The translations under genes and the position numbers were made by a program. DNA of 64,000 nt from Cadophora sp. MPI-SDFR-AT-0126 (taxonomy: Eukaryota; Ascomycota; Leotiomycetes; Helotiales; Ploettnerulaceae): assembly GCA_020747065.1 (NCBI GenBank), contig JAGMVK010000007.1:248001-312000 (forward strand), read 5' to 3'. Below the pieces are notes generated by a model. That model ran no database searches and had not been told where the DNA came from. It saw only the letters and a list, made by a program, of their open reading frames with translations. Shown piece by piece: positions 47,701-61,405 of this stretch (the stretch's first letter is position 1; every line of letters begins with the position of its first letter).

Positions 47701-50700
47701 TCTCTCTCTACTTCGACTATCCCTTCCACACCCGCGGACATCCATTCGACTGTGTCGATGACTCCCTACATCACTGCTGTTGCCACTTTCCTGTCCTCCA
47801 TGTTTAACAATACCTCGGCTAGGGCGGAGTTTTGTCATAAGGGTGGTCTTGAATACATTCTCAATCTTGCGCATTCGCCATGCCTTGCGTACGACTTTGG
47901 GGACTCTTCGGCGTGTCGCACATTTCACCATGTGATTGCCCAGCTTGCAGACGCAAAGCCACATCTTGTTATGCCCTCCTTATTGAAGAGAGCTCAGAAT
48001 GCTGCTGATGATCTGCAACCATTCATCGCTTACGATGGAGACAGTTTCTTCTTTGCACCGTTCGTCAACGCAGACGCTCGTCAATCAGCAGAGGTGGCGA
48101 CTTTATCCAAGGGCACAAAGTTTGCAAAGGCCTTGGTCAACCTGCATTCGTTGATTCCCACGATTAACATGTGCTTCCACACGTCGACGTTCAATCATAG
48201 AAGCGGTACCAGCGTCTTTACTCAGGTCAACGTTGCGGATTACTATGTGCAGCTTGTCAAGACTCTTGGTCCACTACTTGGTGCTTGTTTGCGGGAAGAT
48301 ATGCGATTGCGAAAATCTGTCCCAGACTCGTGGCAGAACTCGAGCCGTGTGAAGGAATCTGGATTTGGAGAGTCAAGCTCTGATCTTCTTGTAACAACTG
48401 ATTCATCTGCTGAGCCTGCGGTTGAGCTACTACCTCCAGGCACTACAGCTAGTGCCGCGAATGGAGAGGTGCCAGACGCCCCTGAAAGTAAGCCACCTAC
48501 CCCGGAAAAATCGTCAAAGACAGTATCGAAGGCCGAGCAAGCCACTCCATCCTTCAAGAACTATCAAACCCTCAGATATCTTCTTGGAAAGATGCCACGA
48601 GCCATTACTCCGTTCTTTCAGACTCTTGGTAAGGCACTTGTCAGCAAACGAGCTCCAGACAGTTTTCAGAAGCAAGGCCAGCTAGCTATCGCGGACGCGT
48701 TGGTGGAATCAATCTTGAGCCAGCTCGCTCCTTCTGAGGATGACTACTCTCCAGAAACCTTCTCATACTGGATCGGCATGTTGCACTGTCTGAAGGACAT
48801 GTTGATTGAGAGTAGGCAACCGCATGGCGCATCAATTGAAGGGTCTCGTGCTAACTCTCCTCCAGATTCGCGCCATAACGAGCGTCCGATTCAGACCATC
48901 ACGATTGTGTTACTAGCTTTCAAAGAGCACGGTGGAATGGAGATACTCAACCACATCTTGGAGGTCTTCACGTCAGAGATTCGAAAGGCTACAATTCCTA
49001 TCAAAGAATTCCATGAAAAGAAACCCGAAGAATTCATTTTGTATGAGCTTGCAACTGCGGGAACCTCGAGTATCCTATCTCTCTACAGCCAAATGGTCAA
49101 TGGGAGAAACTTGACCGAAGCCGTTCAAACCTCGGCGTTGCAAAATAGAGCTGAGCGAGAAAAACGATTGGAACTTGGCGATGTGTTCTCCCCAGCTCAA
49201 TTGCTTGTCGAATTAAGGATGGCAATTCTTCCCGTTGTTCGCAATTTATGGGGATCCGATCTCATCGAAAAGGGCTCAAGTCAGATATCCGAGAAAATCA
49301 TTGAGGTCATTCGAACAATTGCGACGGCTGATCACGAAGGAGGCGCGCGCAAGAGAGGCGATCCTTCAACGGTGCCGGCCAAGCAAGTCCGCAAGACCTT
49401 CAAGCCGAACCCCGAGTACCAATCTGCTTTAGCCACTTCGGACGTTACGGATTCTGGCAATACTGATATGGCGGATGAGGCTCTATATCGCTGCAACAAC
49501 AACCTCACATTCTCCATGGAGTACTACGCACTATTTGCTGCAGATCCGTCACAACGCCATCCAGCTCCAGCAGGGGACATCGCCTCTCGTACTCCTGAGG
49601 TAAACCCAGTTTCTCGGCCCCAGACTAGCGTCTCAACCGGCACTGCGACTCCCGAAGATCATGCAATGGCAGGAAGTGTCATGGATATCGTGGGTGCTCT
49701 CAATGATATCGTGCCACCGACTAGTAGTACTCCCGCGGGTGATGCCGCTAGTCTCGACCAAGCCCTGGCCCAGGTTGTCAACAACTATGCGAATAGAGGA
49801 GCCGATGGAGGAGATGCGTCCTCAGACTCGACTCCAACAGGCTCAATAGCTCCAAAGGCACCTGCGACAGTTGAGGCCGCGCCGAAGCGTGTTACGGTTG
49901 ATGACCTAAACGATGAACGAGCTCTTATTCGGGATAATTTGATCGATAAGTGTCTGGACGTCATCAATGCTCACGGAGACGTCACCTTCGAAGTTTCGGA
50001 TCTGATCACAACAGTGGTCAATAAGTCGGATGACCCACCAACACAACAAAAAGTTGTCAGCGAAACTCTGGTTGTCGCTCTCATGTCATTTGCTGGTGAA
50101 GAGGATCTGAGTGCAACTGGTAAGAAGGTTGCTGCATATGCACATCTGCTTGGTCTCATGCTCCGAGACAAGTTATTCTACGCAGCTGCCGTTGATGAGC
50201 TGAAGGAGAATTTGGGCACCTTGCTCACATTCATCAAGCTGTCTCCCAAGCATTCCGCAGAGGAGTCTTCGCCATGGGTTCCTCAAATTTTACTCATCGT
50301 CGAGATGCTTCTGAGCGATGATGCCCGACCACAGAAGACCAAGTGGACATTGCCAAAGGACGAGAATGATACACCAGAGCCGCCCGTACTGGAAGTAGTC
50401 GAGCCTGCGGTTGCCCCGGAAGAGCGTAGTCAACTTCTGGAAGCTATCCTGGACATTCTCATTCGTATCGGCAAGGATGAACAGCTTGCACTTGCAGTAC
50501 TGCGAATTCTAGTTATCTTGACTCGAACTCGATCGATTGCCCAGAGTATTGGCGAGAAGAAGAATATTCAAAGACTCTTTGTCATGGCCAAGCAACTCGC
50601 TGGGGCAAGCTCTGCTAAGATTCAAGGTCCATTGATGATCATTCTGCGTCATATCATCGAAGATGACGAGACCATCAAGCAACTCATGCGATCGGAAATC

Positions 50701-53700
50701 AAGGCATTCCTGGATACCAATCGTCAAACACGCAGTATCGACGAGAAAACCTATCTTCGTGGCCTTTCGCATACAGCTTTGCGAAATCCAGAACTGTTTG
50801 TTGAAGTAACCAACGAGATGGTCAAATTTAATCGTTGGACTTATCAAGCTCACGATGGTCGCCCTCATTCCTTGGTCTTGAAGGAGCGAACACCAGAGAC
50901 CACTGCCAAGGATGACAGTGTACAACCTACTGTTCAGGCCACTGAGGACTTGACTATCCAGGACGTCAAGACTTCCACCGAAGCCGTTGACACAGAGATG
51001 CCAGATGTTTCCAAATCTAACACTCACGAGCAGAAGCTACCAGTTGTTGAGAACCCCGATGGTGTCATCCACTTCTTACTCTGTGAGCTTCTGAATTACA
51101 GAGATGTTGAAGACAAGGATCCTGCGGTCGCTGCGAGCACTACAGAGAACACCCCGGGAATTAATGGAGACGCCTTGAGTGCGATCTCATCTTCCGACTC
51201 AGACTCCACTACGCCCAAGGATACCAAGACCAAGGTACCCGCTAAACAAGAATTCAAGGCTGAGGAGCATCCCATCTACATATACAGATGTTTCATTCTC
51301 CAGTGCCTTACGGAGTTACTATCATCGTACAACCGTACCAAGATCGAGTTCATCAACTTCAAGCGCAGTGCTCCACCTCAGTCCATGACCCCTTCCAAAC
51401 CACGATCAAGTGTGGTCAACTACCTCCTCTTCGATCTCATTCCACTTGGGACATTGGACCATGCCGAGAATACAGCTTTGCGTAAGAAGCTTGTCACTTC
51501 GAGCTGGGCAGACTCTGTACTTACAGCTCTTCTGTGCAAGACCGGAGAGGTACCTGTCGATAAGAGTCGTGAGCCATACGACAGTGATAGTGAGCCAGAT
51601 CTTCTGTTCGTCCGTCGGTTTGTCCTGGAAAACATTCTCAAGGCATACACTCAAGTAAGCACGTCTACTGAGCCACTTGATGTCAAGTACGCACGCATGC
51701 TGGCTCTCGCAGACCTCATGAATCATATCATGAACGGAAAGGAAAATGTTGGTCCCGCAGACACCTCCGTTGCCAGCGCATCCCAAAAGCAACTTCGCCG
51801 TATCATGTTCGAGAAAGGTTATGTGGCAGCTTTAACTGCGTCCATTGCAGATGTTGATCTCAACTTTCCTGGTGCCAAGCGTGCTGTGAAGTACATCTTG
51901 CGTCCTCTCAAGACCTTGACCACCACTGCCATTAGTCTCAGCGACCTATCCTTGATCTCTGGACCTGCCGGTCAAGGTGACGAGGATGAGATCGAGTCCG
52001 CGACCTCCATGTCCGAACCAGAAGACGATCGGGAAGAAACCCCAGACTTGTTCCGCAACTCGACTCTTGGCATGCTAGAATACGGCAGAGAAGAGGACTC
52101 GTCAGAATCCGATGATGAAGATGAGGAGATGTACGAGGGCGAGTACGAAGATGAGATGGACTACGACGAGGATGGTCCTGGGGATGATGAAGACAACATC
52201 AGCGATGAGGACGAAGAAATCGAAGGCATGGAAGGCATGGGCCCCATCGAAGGGGTTGATGGAGACCATGGCCTAGACGTCGAAGTTATCATGGCAGATG
52301 ATGGCGAAGACGATGAAGATGACTCGAGTAGTGGCGACGATGAGGAAGATTCTGAAGACGATGATGGCCGTGTCGAAATCATCGATGAGGCCGGAAACAT
52401 CCAACAACTTGCTGAAGATGAAATGGCCGAGTGGGAAAGTGATAACGATGACGACGATGATGAGGAAGAAGAAGATTACGAAGGTCAAGCCGCGGACGCC
52501 GAAGAGGAGCAAATGCATGCTATGGAAATGGGAGGACCCATCGGTCACCTCGTACGTGCTCTTGGCGGAGACGTTGAAGCTGCCGATATCATCGAGCGCA
52601 TGGAAGCCGCCGAAGATATGGACCATGATGATGACGAGGATGAGGAACGCGTTCCTGGAGAGTACGTCGAGGAAGATGATGAAGAAGGTATGTTTTCTGT
52701 AAACAAAAGTTCGAAACTTGAAGCTAATACATGCTAGGCGATGAGGAGGATGAAGATGAGATGGACGAGGAGATGCTGTTTGACCAATATCCACGTGAGT
52801 TGTATAATTGCTTAAGCGCTACCTTGTTGCTGACATTCTTGCAGTTGATGGTCCTGGGGGAGTCAACTTTGGCTGGCAAGATGAGGCTGAGCCACCGATG
52901 GTTGTCCATCGCCGCGCTCGTGGTGGCTTCTCTCCATTCCCTATGGGATTTGCCGGCGGTCCTCGTGATCCGCTGGGCGGTACGTACTTGGAATTACTTA
53001 TCTCTTTACAAACAGAGTTTCGAAGCCGGTTGCGGGTTTCCCGCGACAACGGACACCTCAGACTCCTACCCACAAACAGAACTAATGCAAATACAGTTCC
53101 AGAATATCGACCTTCGTACAGATCGCACCGACCAGGTGCGTCCGCATCTCGTGGCGCGGGAGACGATGGGACCAATCCATTGCTCCAGCGAAATCATCCT
53201 GGTGGTCTAAGCCGAGATGGCTCCAGTCGGGTGCCTTCCATGGGAAGCTGGATCCAAGCTATGGGCGGCCCTGGTGGTGAGATATTAGATATCGGCGGCC
53301 GACCCTTTGGTGAGAGCCCTGCAGCTGCTGCTCTGTTGGATGAAGTCATTAGATCCTTACCGCCCATGCCAGGTCACATTGCACGTCACGGACAAGCACT
53401 CCAATTCCACATCACTGCCGCCCCAGGTCAGCCATTCCCACCTGATCTTCAAGCTATGTTCAGCATGCGCCCATCTCGATTCGAGAGACAACGCGAGACA
53501 ACTGAGCCCGGAAGTGCGGCCTTCTTTACTCCATTACCTACAACTGCTAGATGGCTAGAGGAAGCTAAGATTGTCTTTGGACCCTCAGGCGCGGAGAGAT
53601 CTTATGATCTTGCCGGTGCGATCCTCTCGCTCCTCGTCCCCCCTGCCATTGAGCTCGAAAAGGCAAACAAGGCAGCTGAGGCAGAAAAGGCACGTAAACT

Positions 53701-56700
53701 CGAGGAGGAAATCAAGAAGAAGGTTGAGGAGGAGCGGATTGCAAAGGAGAAAAGGGAAGAAGAGGAGAGAATTGCGAAGGAAAAGAAGGAAGCTGAAGAA
53801 CGAGAGGAGGCTGAGCGAGTCGCTGCCGAGGCACTTGCTGCTCGCGGCCCTGCGGAGGAAACAGCTGATGCCCAAGCTGGTGTCGAGGCCCAAGACGGAG
53901 ATGCCATGGATGGTATCGAATCCGAAGTTCCCGCCCAAACAGGATCGGCCGCACAAGCTGATGAAACTCCTGCCGCAGACCGTCCTAGAATCACAACTAT
54001 GATTCGCGGTGCTCCATTCGACATCACAGACCTCGGCGTTGATGCAGATTTCCTGGCTGAATTGCCAGATGATATTCGAGAGGAGGTTATCATGTCAGCA
54101 GTCGCCGAGCGTCGATCTACGGCTGCCGCAACCGGCGCTCAACCTACGGATATCGATCAAGAATTCCTCGATGCTCTGCCGGAAGATATTCGCGATGAGA
54201 TCATTCAGCAAGAGAGACAAGATAGACGTCGCCGTGAACGCGAGGAGCGAAACCGTGCAGCTGCCGCAGCTAACGGTGGAGCTGTTGCCGGTGATATGGA
54301 TGCCGCAACGATCTTGGCAACTCTTCCGCCAGCCTTGAGAAATCAAGTACTTATGGAGCAGGACGATGAGACTCTGGCTCAACTTCCACCCGAGCTTGCT
54401 GCACAGGCACGAGCTATTCTACGTGAGCAAGTTGGTCAAGGTAGAATGCCCGCCCAATATGCACGCAGAGTTCCAGCTTCTGGTGAACCTCGTGCACCCA
54501 ATACCGAGAGACCTCAACGCCGCGCAATTGTCCAGATGCTCGACAAGTCTGGCATTGCAACACTTCTGCGCTTGATGTTCATTTTTCAGCATGGAAGTCT
54601 TCGAAGCACGCTCAACTCTGTCCTCCAGAACATCTCATTGAACCGACACAACAGAAACGAGGTCATTAGTACTCTTTTGCACATCCTCCAAGACGGAAGT
54701 GTTGACATGACTGCTGTTGAAAGAAGCTTCGCCCATCTCTCGTTGAGAGCCAAGCAGCCAAAGGATGCCCAACCAAAGACTCCTCAACCACAATCATTGA
54801 AGAGAGCCCTCACGACTTTGGCACCTATCACTCAGACAACTTTCGAAGCCTCCCCACTCATGGTTGTTCAACAATGCCTGGCTGCATTGGTTTCTCTGAA
54901 CCAAGTCAATCCTCACATCCCAGCATATTTCTTGACTGAACACAACACTGTCGAGGGTCTTAAGCGTAGTGTCAGCCGCAAGGGCAAAGGCAAGGAGAAC
55001 AAGGCTGCAAAGTATGCTCTTAATTCATTGTTGAGTCTATTGGGTCGCGATCTCATCATGGAGAGCTCCAGTGTTATGGAGTCTCTTTCCACGCTCTTGA
55101 ATATGATCACATCTCCACTTCAAGGCCTTCAACGTAAGCAAAAGGAGGCCGAGGATGCCAAGAAGAAGGCTGCCGAAGCCGCTGCAGCAGTTGAGGCAGC
55201 CCCTTCTATTACATCGCCCGAGACCACGACAACTGCGACTGATCAGCCTAGCGAGCCTTCAGGAGACGCACCTATGTCCGAGGCATCTCCTGTCGTCGAA
55301 GTTACTCAAGTTCAACCTGAAGCTGGCGAGTCATCGACATCACCAGCTGCCCAAGAGTCAAAGCCCGAAGTTGCCAAGGATGAAGAGAAGCCAAAGGAAA
55401 AGAAGGTCACTATCTTCACGCCACCAGTCATCCCTGAGCATAACTTGAAGCTTGTGATCAATATCTTCGTCGCACGTGAATGCTCCTCGAAGACCTTCCG
55501 AGAGACTCTGTCAACTATCAAAAACCTTTCCACCATTCCAAATGCTAAAGCTATCTTTGGACGCGAACTCATCTCCAAGGCACAAGGACTCGGTGAGATT
55601 ATTCTCGTCGACCTTGAAGAACTTCTCCCGCAAATCCAGAAGGCTACGACTGGAACTGAGATCCAAGGTGTGGCACTTGCAAAGTTCTCTCCTGGTGGAT
55701 CTGATCAAAATAAGCTGCTCAGAGTCTTGACTGCTCTTGATCATCTCTTCGACCCCAAGCGTGAGAAGAAGGACAAGCCAACCGAGGCTGAGGTGGAGGG
55801 CGAGTCGTCCCAATTGGTAGAGAAGCAAGATCTCTTGTCTTCGCTTTACGAGAATCCTACATTTGGTCGCATGTGGGAGCGACTTAGCTCTTGCCTCAGC
55901 GCCATCAGACAACGAGAGCACATGCTCAATGTTGCTACCATTCTTCTTCCTCTCATTGAGGCATTGATGGTTGTGTGCAAGAACACCACATTAAAGGACA
56001 CTCCAATTTCTCGAACTCAACATGGCAAGGAGATGCTTTTGACCAGTCCTCCGCCCGAGAGCCAGATGGAGAGCTTGTTCTACACCTTCACTGAGGAGCA
56101 TCGCAAGATCCTCAACGACCTCGTTCGACACACTCCCAAGTTGATGTCTGGTACTTTCTCTCTTCTGGTCAAGAATCCCAAAGTCCTGGAGTTCGACAAC
56201 AAGCGCAACTACTTCTCACGAAGCATTCATGCCAAGGCCCCGAACACCCGCCAATCATTCGCCCCTCTCCAACTGTCTGTTCGTCGAGACCAGGTCTTTC
56301 ATGATTCCTTCAAGTCTCTCTACTTCCAGACTGGCGATCAGATGAAGTATGGTAAGCTCAGCATTCGATTCCATGGCGAGGAAGGCGTTGATGCTGGTGG
56401 TGTTACTCGTGAATGGTTCCAAGTACTTTCACGCCAGATGTTCGATCCAGGATATGCTCTCTTCGTTCCTGTTTCCTCGGATAGAACTACCTTCCACCCC
56501 AATCATTCCAGTGGTATCAACGAGGAGCATCTCATGTTCTTCAAGTTCATCGGTCGCATCATTGGAAAGGCTCTTTACGAGGGTCGTGTGTTGGATTGCC
56601 ATTTCAGTCGAGCTGTGTACAAGCGCATTCTTGGCAAGGCTGTCTCTGTCAAGGATATGGAGTCCCTTGATCTTGACTACTACAAGTCTCTCATATGGAT

Positions 56701-57456
56701 GCTCGAGAATGACATCACCGACATCATTACCGAGACCTTCTCTACTGAGCAAGAGCGCTTCGGTGTCACTGAGACTGTCGACTTCATTCCAAATGGTCGC
56801 AATATTGCGGTTACCGAGGAGAACAAGCATGAGTATGTCCGTTTGATGACCGAGTTTAGACTCACTGGATCGGTCAAAGAGCAGTTGGATGAGTTCTTGA
56901 AGGGTAAGTTTCTCCTGTCCATTTTAATGGTTGATCCTAATAATGAATAGGCTTCCATGATATCATTCCCGCCGAACTGGTTGCCATCTTCAACGAGCAA
57001 GAATTGGAGTTGTTGATTTCAGGTCTGCCCGAAATCGACGTTGACGACTGGAAGAGCAATACCGAGTATCACAACTACACGGCCGCCTCTCCTCAGATCC
57101 AATGGTTCTGGCGAGCCGTGCGCTCATATGACAAGGAAGAGCGCGCCAAGCTTCTACAGTTTGTTACAGGAACTAGCAAGGTGCCTCTGAACGGCTTTAA
57201 GGAACTGGAAGGCATGAATGGCTTCAGCCGATTCAACATCCATCGTGACTATGGCAACAAGGATAGGCTTCCAAGTTCGCATACTTGCTTTAACCGTAAG
57301 TTTCTCCTTCGTTTTCCAAATGACTTCCGTGGAAGAACAAGTAGCTAACACTTTGCCCTAGAACTTGATCTCCCAGAGTACGAAAGCTACGAGGTCCTTC
57401 GCAAGCAAGTTCTCACTGCCATCACGGCCGGAAGCGAGTACTTTGGCTTCGCATAA
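44714..57456 (+). CDS. TOM1: HECT E3 ubiquitin ligase, Tom1/HUWE1 type
   Basis: Seven exons: 44714-44761, 44818-52687, 52738-52794, 52845-52979, 53097-56903, 56951-57295 and 57362-57456, giving 4118 residues. Exon 1 gives [16 protein letters not shown], the standard Tom1 start. The order matches the family: N-terminal DUF908/DUF913 armadillo-like repeats, a degenerate UBA-like segment near 1560 ([19 protein letters not shown]), a very acidic region at about 2413-2640, three UBM-like motifs near 3015-3150 ([26 protein letters not shown]), and the HECT domain from about 3765. The active-site Cys4085 in HTCFN lies 33 residues from the end. The 117-base intron 52980-53096 keeps frame without a stop. 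Tom1 marks excess histones and ribosomal proteins for degradation in yeast. Confidence 0.95.
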
Positions 57457-58891
57457 GCCACGACCTCCACTTCTTCCAGATTGACGAGTTTCTTTCCTTT
57501 GCGGTTCTGTGTTTACGACATACATCATGCATTGCAGGCCTTGATCAGCATTTCGACGGCGTCTGAATCGAACTACTTTCGAACTCGAACTCTTACCTAT
57601 TTTCCGCTGGGGTGCCTGTACGTTGTTTATGAAATTTTGAGTGTGATTTTGGCATGGATGGATGGGATGAGGATTTGATTATGCCATGCCGGTCTGTGCA
57701 TAGAAGTCATTTCGCTCGTCGTCTTTCACCCTCTCGCGCACTTCCCGCCTTTCCACGATGCAACGATATGACAGCACATGGTTAGATGTGTGGTGGCGGA
57801 TGGTTGACTCATTGATATTTCTATTTCCACGGTTACTACACTACGCATCTCTTCCGAACCTACTTCTCGCCATGTCATTATTCTGGATGCCCGCAACGAA
57901 GTGCAGGTCGTTTGTGGATTGTCTGGGAATCTATGAGTTGGTTGTGAGTTGGTGGGTGGATGGGTAGATTCAGGTAGAATGATGAGGGTGGGTGGATCTC
58001 ATGAAAGGATGGTTCTAGGAGTGTGCGGTTATGTAAAATAGATAGTTAGCTGGTTGGCCTGGATTAGTTCCATCTTTTCAGATCGTGGTGGTGCGATAGC
58101 AATAGAGCTTGCGTTTATTACGAATTATTGTAGACTTTATGGAATTGTGTGTGATGTACATTGTCAAGCTGGGAGGCTTGTTAGTGCTCTTTGGCAGGCT
58201 GAACAGTTTCGAAATTGTTGTGCGCCCTACTGACTCAACAGAGCTCTCTCTCCCCCTTCCTCCCGCAAGTCCATCTCAGCACTCCAAATCCGTCCGCAGG
58301 CCCTGATTGTGACAGATGTCCTGCCTAGTAACTGCTGCTTAGTGATTTGGTCTTCCACTTCCTCTACCGCTCTTGAAACTTTAGAACTCGAGAAGTACAG
58401 GTCAAGACTCCAAGCCAAAACCTCAAAGGTCCAAAGCATCACATGATCACATCACCCCACCAAGCCCTTCAGCGCCAAGGCTCTCTCCTCCGCGCGGAAA
58501 ATGCCCCGCAAAAATATTTTTGACTGAGCTTCCCACTGGACGGTCCAGACAACCTCACCTGGAACTCAGCGTCACTTTGAGGATACTTCACCCAAACTAA
58601 AGTCCACGACGAATAGTCCTAGAATCCTGAATTGCAGCGGCCCACGACGATCATACGAGCTTTGCGTTGGCAGCGAGAGCTTTCTTCCAACGAGACGAGC
58701 TAGTGAAAGAGTAGATAGGACGGAACCTTACGCCGACTGACTGGCAGTTGTGGCAGAGGAATTGGAAGAAGAAAGGAAGGCAGCGAAAGAGAAGGACTGA
58801 GCTGGATTAGGGGTGGGAAAGACAGGGCATAAAAGGGATAGGATCGGATTCGAAAAGTCAGGCAGGAAGGACATAACAGCAGACCGGCAGG
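57457..58891. other. Intergenic: TOM1 3' side and PRPP synthetase promoter
   Basis: 1.4 kb with no supported gene. A CGAGACGAG word occurs at 58691-58699, which is the core of the sugar-cluster word but without its outer bases. The leader before 58892 is otherwise ordinary. Confidence 0.5.
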
Positions 58892-60333
58892 ATGGCGACG
58901 AATTCGATTAAGTTGCTTACGGGCAATAGCCATCCGCAGTTGGCGAAGTTGGTTGCTGAGAGGTATGTTTAGGTTTATTTTCTCTGGTACTTGTGGTTGG
59001 TGGAGTGGGAGATTGGGAGGAGGGGGTGAGAGGGGATGGTGGTGAGGAATATCGAGGGGAGGGTGACCTCGAATTGAGGAATACGGACTTGGCTTTTGAT
59101 CGAGGTATAAGGAGGGGATGCCTTGAGGTAGAATATGGAAATAGAAGAGAACAGATAGGAGAGGAAAGGTAAAAATAGCACAAGAGACAAAGGCTGACTT
59201 GAATTTCTGCAGATTAGGCATTGAGCTTGCAAAGACTATGAGTCTGAACTACTCGAATCAGGAAACTAGTGTTACTGTTGGAGAGAGTGTTAGAGATGAA
59301 GATGGTTCGTTCCGACTTCTTTTCTTCTTTGTATAGTGGATTGCGATTTGGTTTGGACCTTGCAGGGGTTGGAAGAATGAGGAAGGAGATTCTAGGGAGA
59401 AGGAATATGCAGATGGGATGTCAAGCTGATCGTTTCCAGTATTTATCCTCCAATCCACCGCCCCCGGGGACATCAACGACGGTCTCATGGAACTCCTCAT
59501 CATGATCAACGCCTGTAAGACCGCCTCAGCACGCCGCATCACAGCCGTAATCCCCAACTTCCCCTACGCCCGTCAAGACAAGAAAGACAAGTCCCGCGCT
59601 CCCATCTCAGCAAAACTCATAGCCAACATGCTGCAGACGGCTGGCTGTAACCACGTCATTACTATGGACTTGCATGCTAGTCAGATTCAAGGCTTCTTCA
59701 ATGTGCCGGTTGATAATCTGTATGCGGAGCCAAGTACGTTGAGGTGGATCAGGGAGAATTTGAACATTTCGGAGTGTGTGGTTGTTAGTCCTGATGCGGG
59801 TGGTGCGAAGAGGTTGGTCTCCCCATTTCTTTTCCGGGCAATGAAGAAGTCCATAAGACCTATCAGGAGCTTCTTGAAAGCGGAACATGCTGACCACACA
59901 CAGAGCAACATCCATAGCCGACCGCCTCGACCTCGGCTTCGCCCTCATCCACAAAGAGCGCGCCCGCCCCAACGAAGTCTCCCGCATGGTCCTCGTCGGC
60001 GACGTCGAGAACAAAACCTGCATCCTAGTCGACGACATGGCCGACACCTGCGGCACTCTCGCCAAAGCCGCCGAGACGCTCATCACGCACAAAGCCCGCG
60101 AAGTCGTCGCCATCGTCACACACGGTATCCTCTCCGGCAACGCCATCGAGATCCTGAACAAGAGCCAGCTGAGCAGGATCGTGGTGACGAATACGGTGCC
60201 CCTGCAGGACAAGGAGAGCCGCTGTGAGAAGTTGAGGGTTATGGATATTAGTCCTACGCTTGCTGAGGCGATTAGGCGGACGCATAATGGGGAGAGTGTT
60301 AGTTTTTTGTTTACGCATGCGCCTACTGATTAA
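58892..60333 (+). CDS. Ribose-phosphate diphosphokinase (PRPP synthetase)
   Basis: Four exons: 58892-58962, 59213-59304, 59440-59812 and 59904-60333, giving 321 residues, close to the short yeast forms (Prs2-4 type); the long insert of Prs1 and Prs5 is absent. The start [26 protein letters not shown] is standard. Key motifs follow: [27 protein letters not shown] (ATP and ribose-phosphate contact), [31 protein letters not shown], and the PRPP loop [13 protein letters not shown]. It makes PRPP from ribose 5-phosphate and ATP for nucleotide, histidine and tryptophan synthesis. The first intron (250 bases) is long for this window. Confidence 0.94.
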
Positions 60334-61405
60334 ACGGGAGGAATTTGAGTCGTTGAAAACGTATGGTGGTGATTCTGGGACGGCGGACTTGAGGTGCTCT
60401 TGGGCTTCAATTGAAAATTGGAGACAGACGGGAGGGGATTCTGAGGATGATAGAGTGTGAGAGCAAGCACCGAAAATTTCATTTCGGGCTTGCTTGGTTG
60501 GCGTAGAGGCGTAATTGGGTAATGACATATTTCTTGTTCCAGCTCCCTCGGTCTCTACTTTGAATGGAGGGATTGAGGTTCAATGGCAATAGCAATGGAC
60601 ATGGAAAGGTGTCTATTCCTGCATGCATGCATTCGTTCATACTGTATAGATTTTCAAATGGAAGTAGGATTTATAAAAGCAATCCTCGGCCATTTGATTC
60701 ATTCATGTGAGGTTGACGGGTGAGCTGGATTTTGTAAACAAAGCCTCGAGAAAATCAAGTCAAAATCGTACATGACCCCATGAGTTTCTTACTGTGTGGA
60801 TTTGTTGCGAGAGCTGGAATACCTACAAATATTGAAAATTGAAACCAAGCTTGTCGAAAATCAGGAGTGCACATACGCGCCGAGAGGCGGTGGACTTTGT
60901 TGTGAGGCTGTTGGTTAGACAGGAACGAAAGAGGGAAGAGGGAGGGAGAGGGATGGGTGATGGGTTGGGGGTGTTTGAGGTGGGTGTAGTGGAGGTTGGA
61001 AGTGGGCCTGGAGGAATGGAGGTTGAGCAGGAGTTTACTGCCCATGCGGGCCTCTGAACTGAATCATGTTTCTTGCTGATTGGTGATCGATGTTGCGAGG
61101 AGATTCACTGTGTCAAATCACCCTGATTTCACATGCATGCAATCCAAATTACAGTCATAACGTCGTAGTCAAATGAGCTTTTGAAGAACGCCTAGCTACA
61201 TGCCATTTGCACTGCAGAGTATCTTTGCCCATTAACCTGTAGGAAGAGGAAGAGAAAAGAAAACGGATATCATCAACCCGGGTCTTTCTAAGAAGACTTG
61301 CGCAAGGTATCCATCCCGTCGTCTATCTTCATCTTATGCTACCCGAAATACAATCATTCCCATGCCCGATGATGCTCCGAACGAAGAACAAGAAAAGGAA
61401 TTGCT
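60334..61405. other. Convergent intergenic region
   Basis: 1.07 kb between the converging PRPP synthetase and eS6 genes. Frames there are unsupported. It should contain both 3' ends. Confidence 0.5.

Noticed and set aside
47257..47964. Minus-strand 235-residue frame inside TOM1
   Set aside because: Antisense shadow of a certain coding exon.
52273..52794. Antisense frame rich in Ile, Val and Phe opposite the acidic TOM1 region
   Set aside because: It is the mirror of GAT/GAA-rich acidic codons, which gives false membrane-like sequence on the other strand.
58691..58699. CGAGACGAG upstream of the PRPP synthetase as a cluster site
   Set aside because: It has only the nine-base core, lies outside the cluster and lacks the outer inverted-repeat bases, so it is probably chance.
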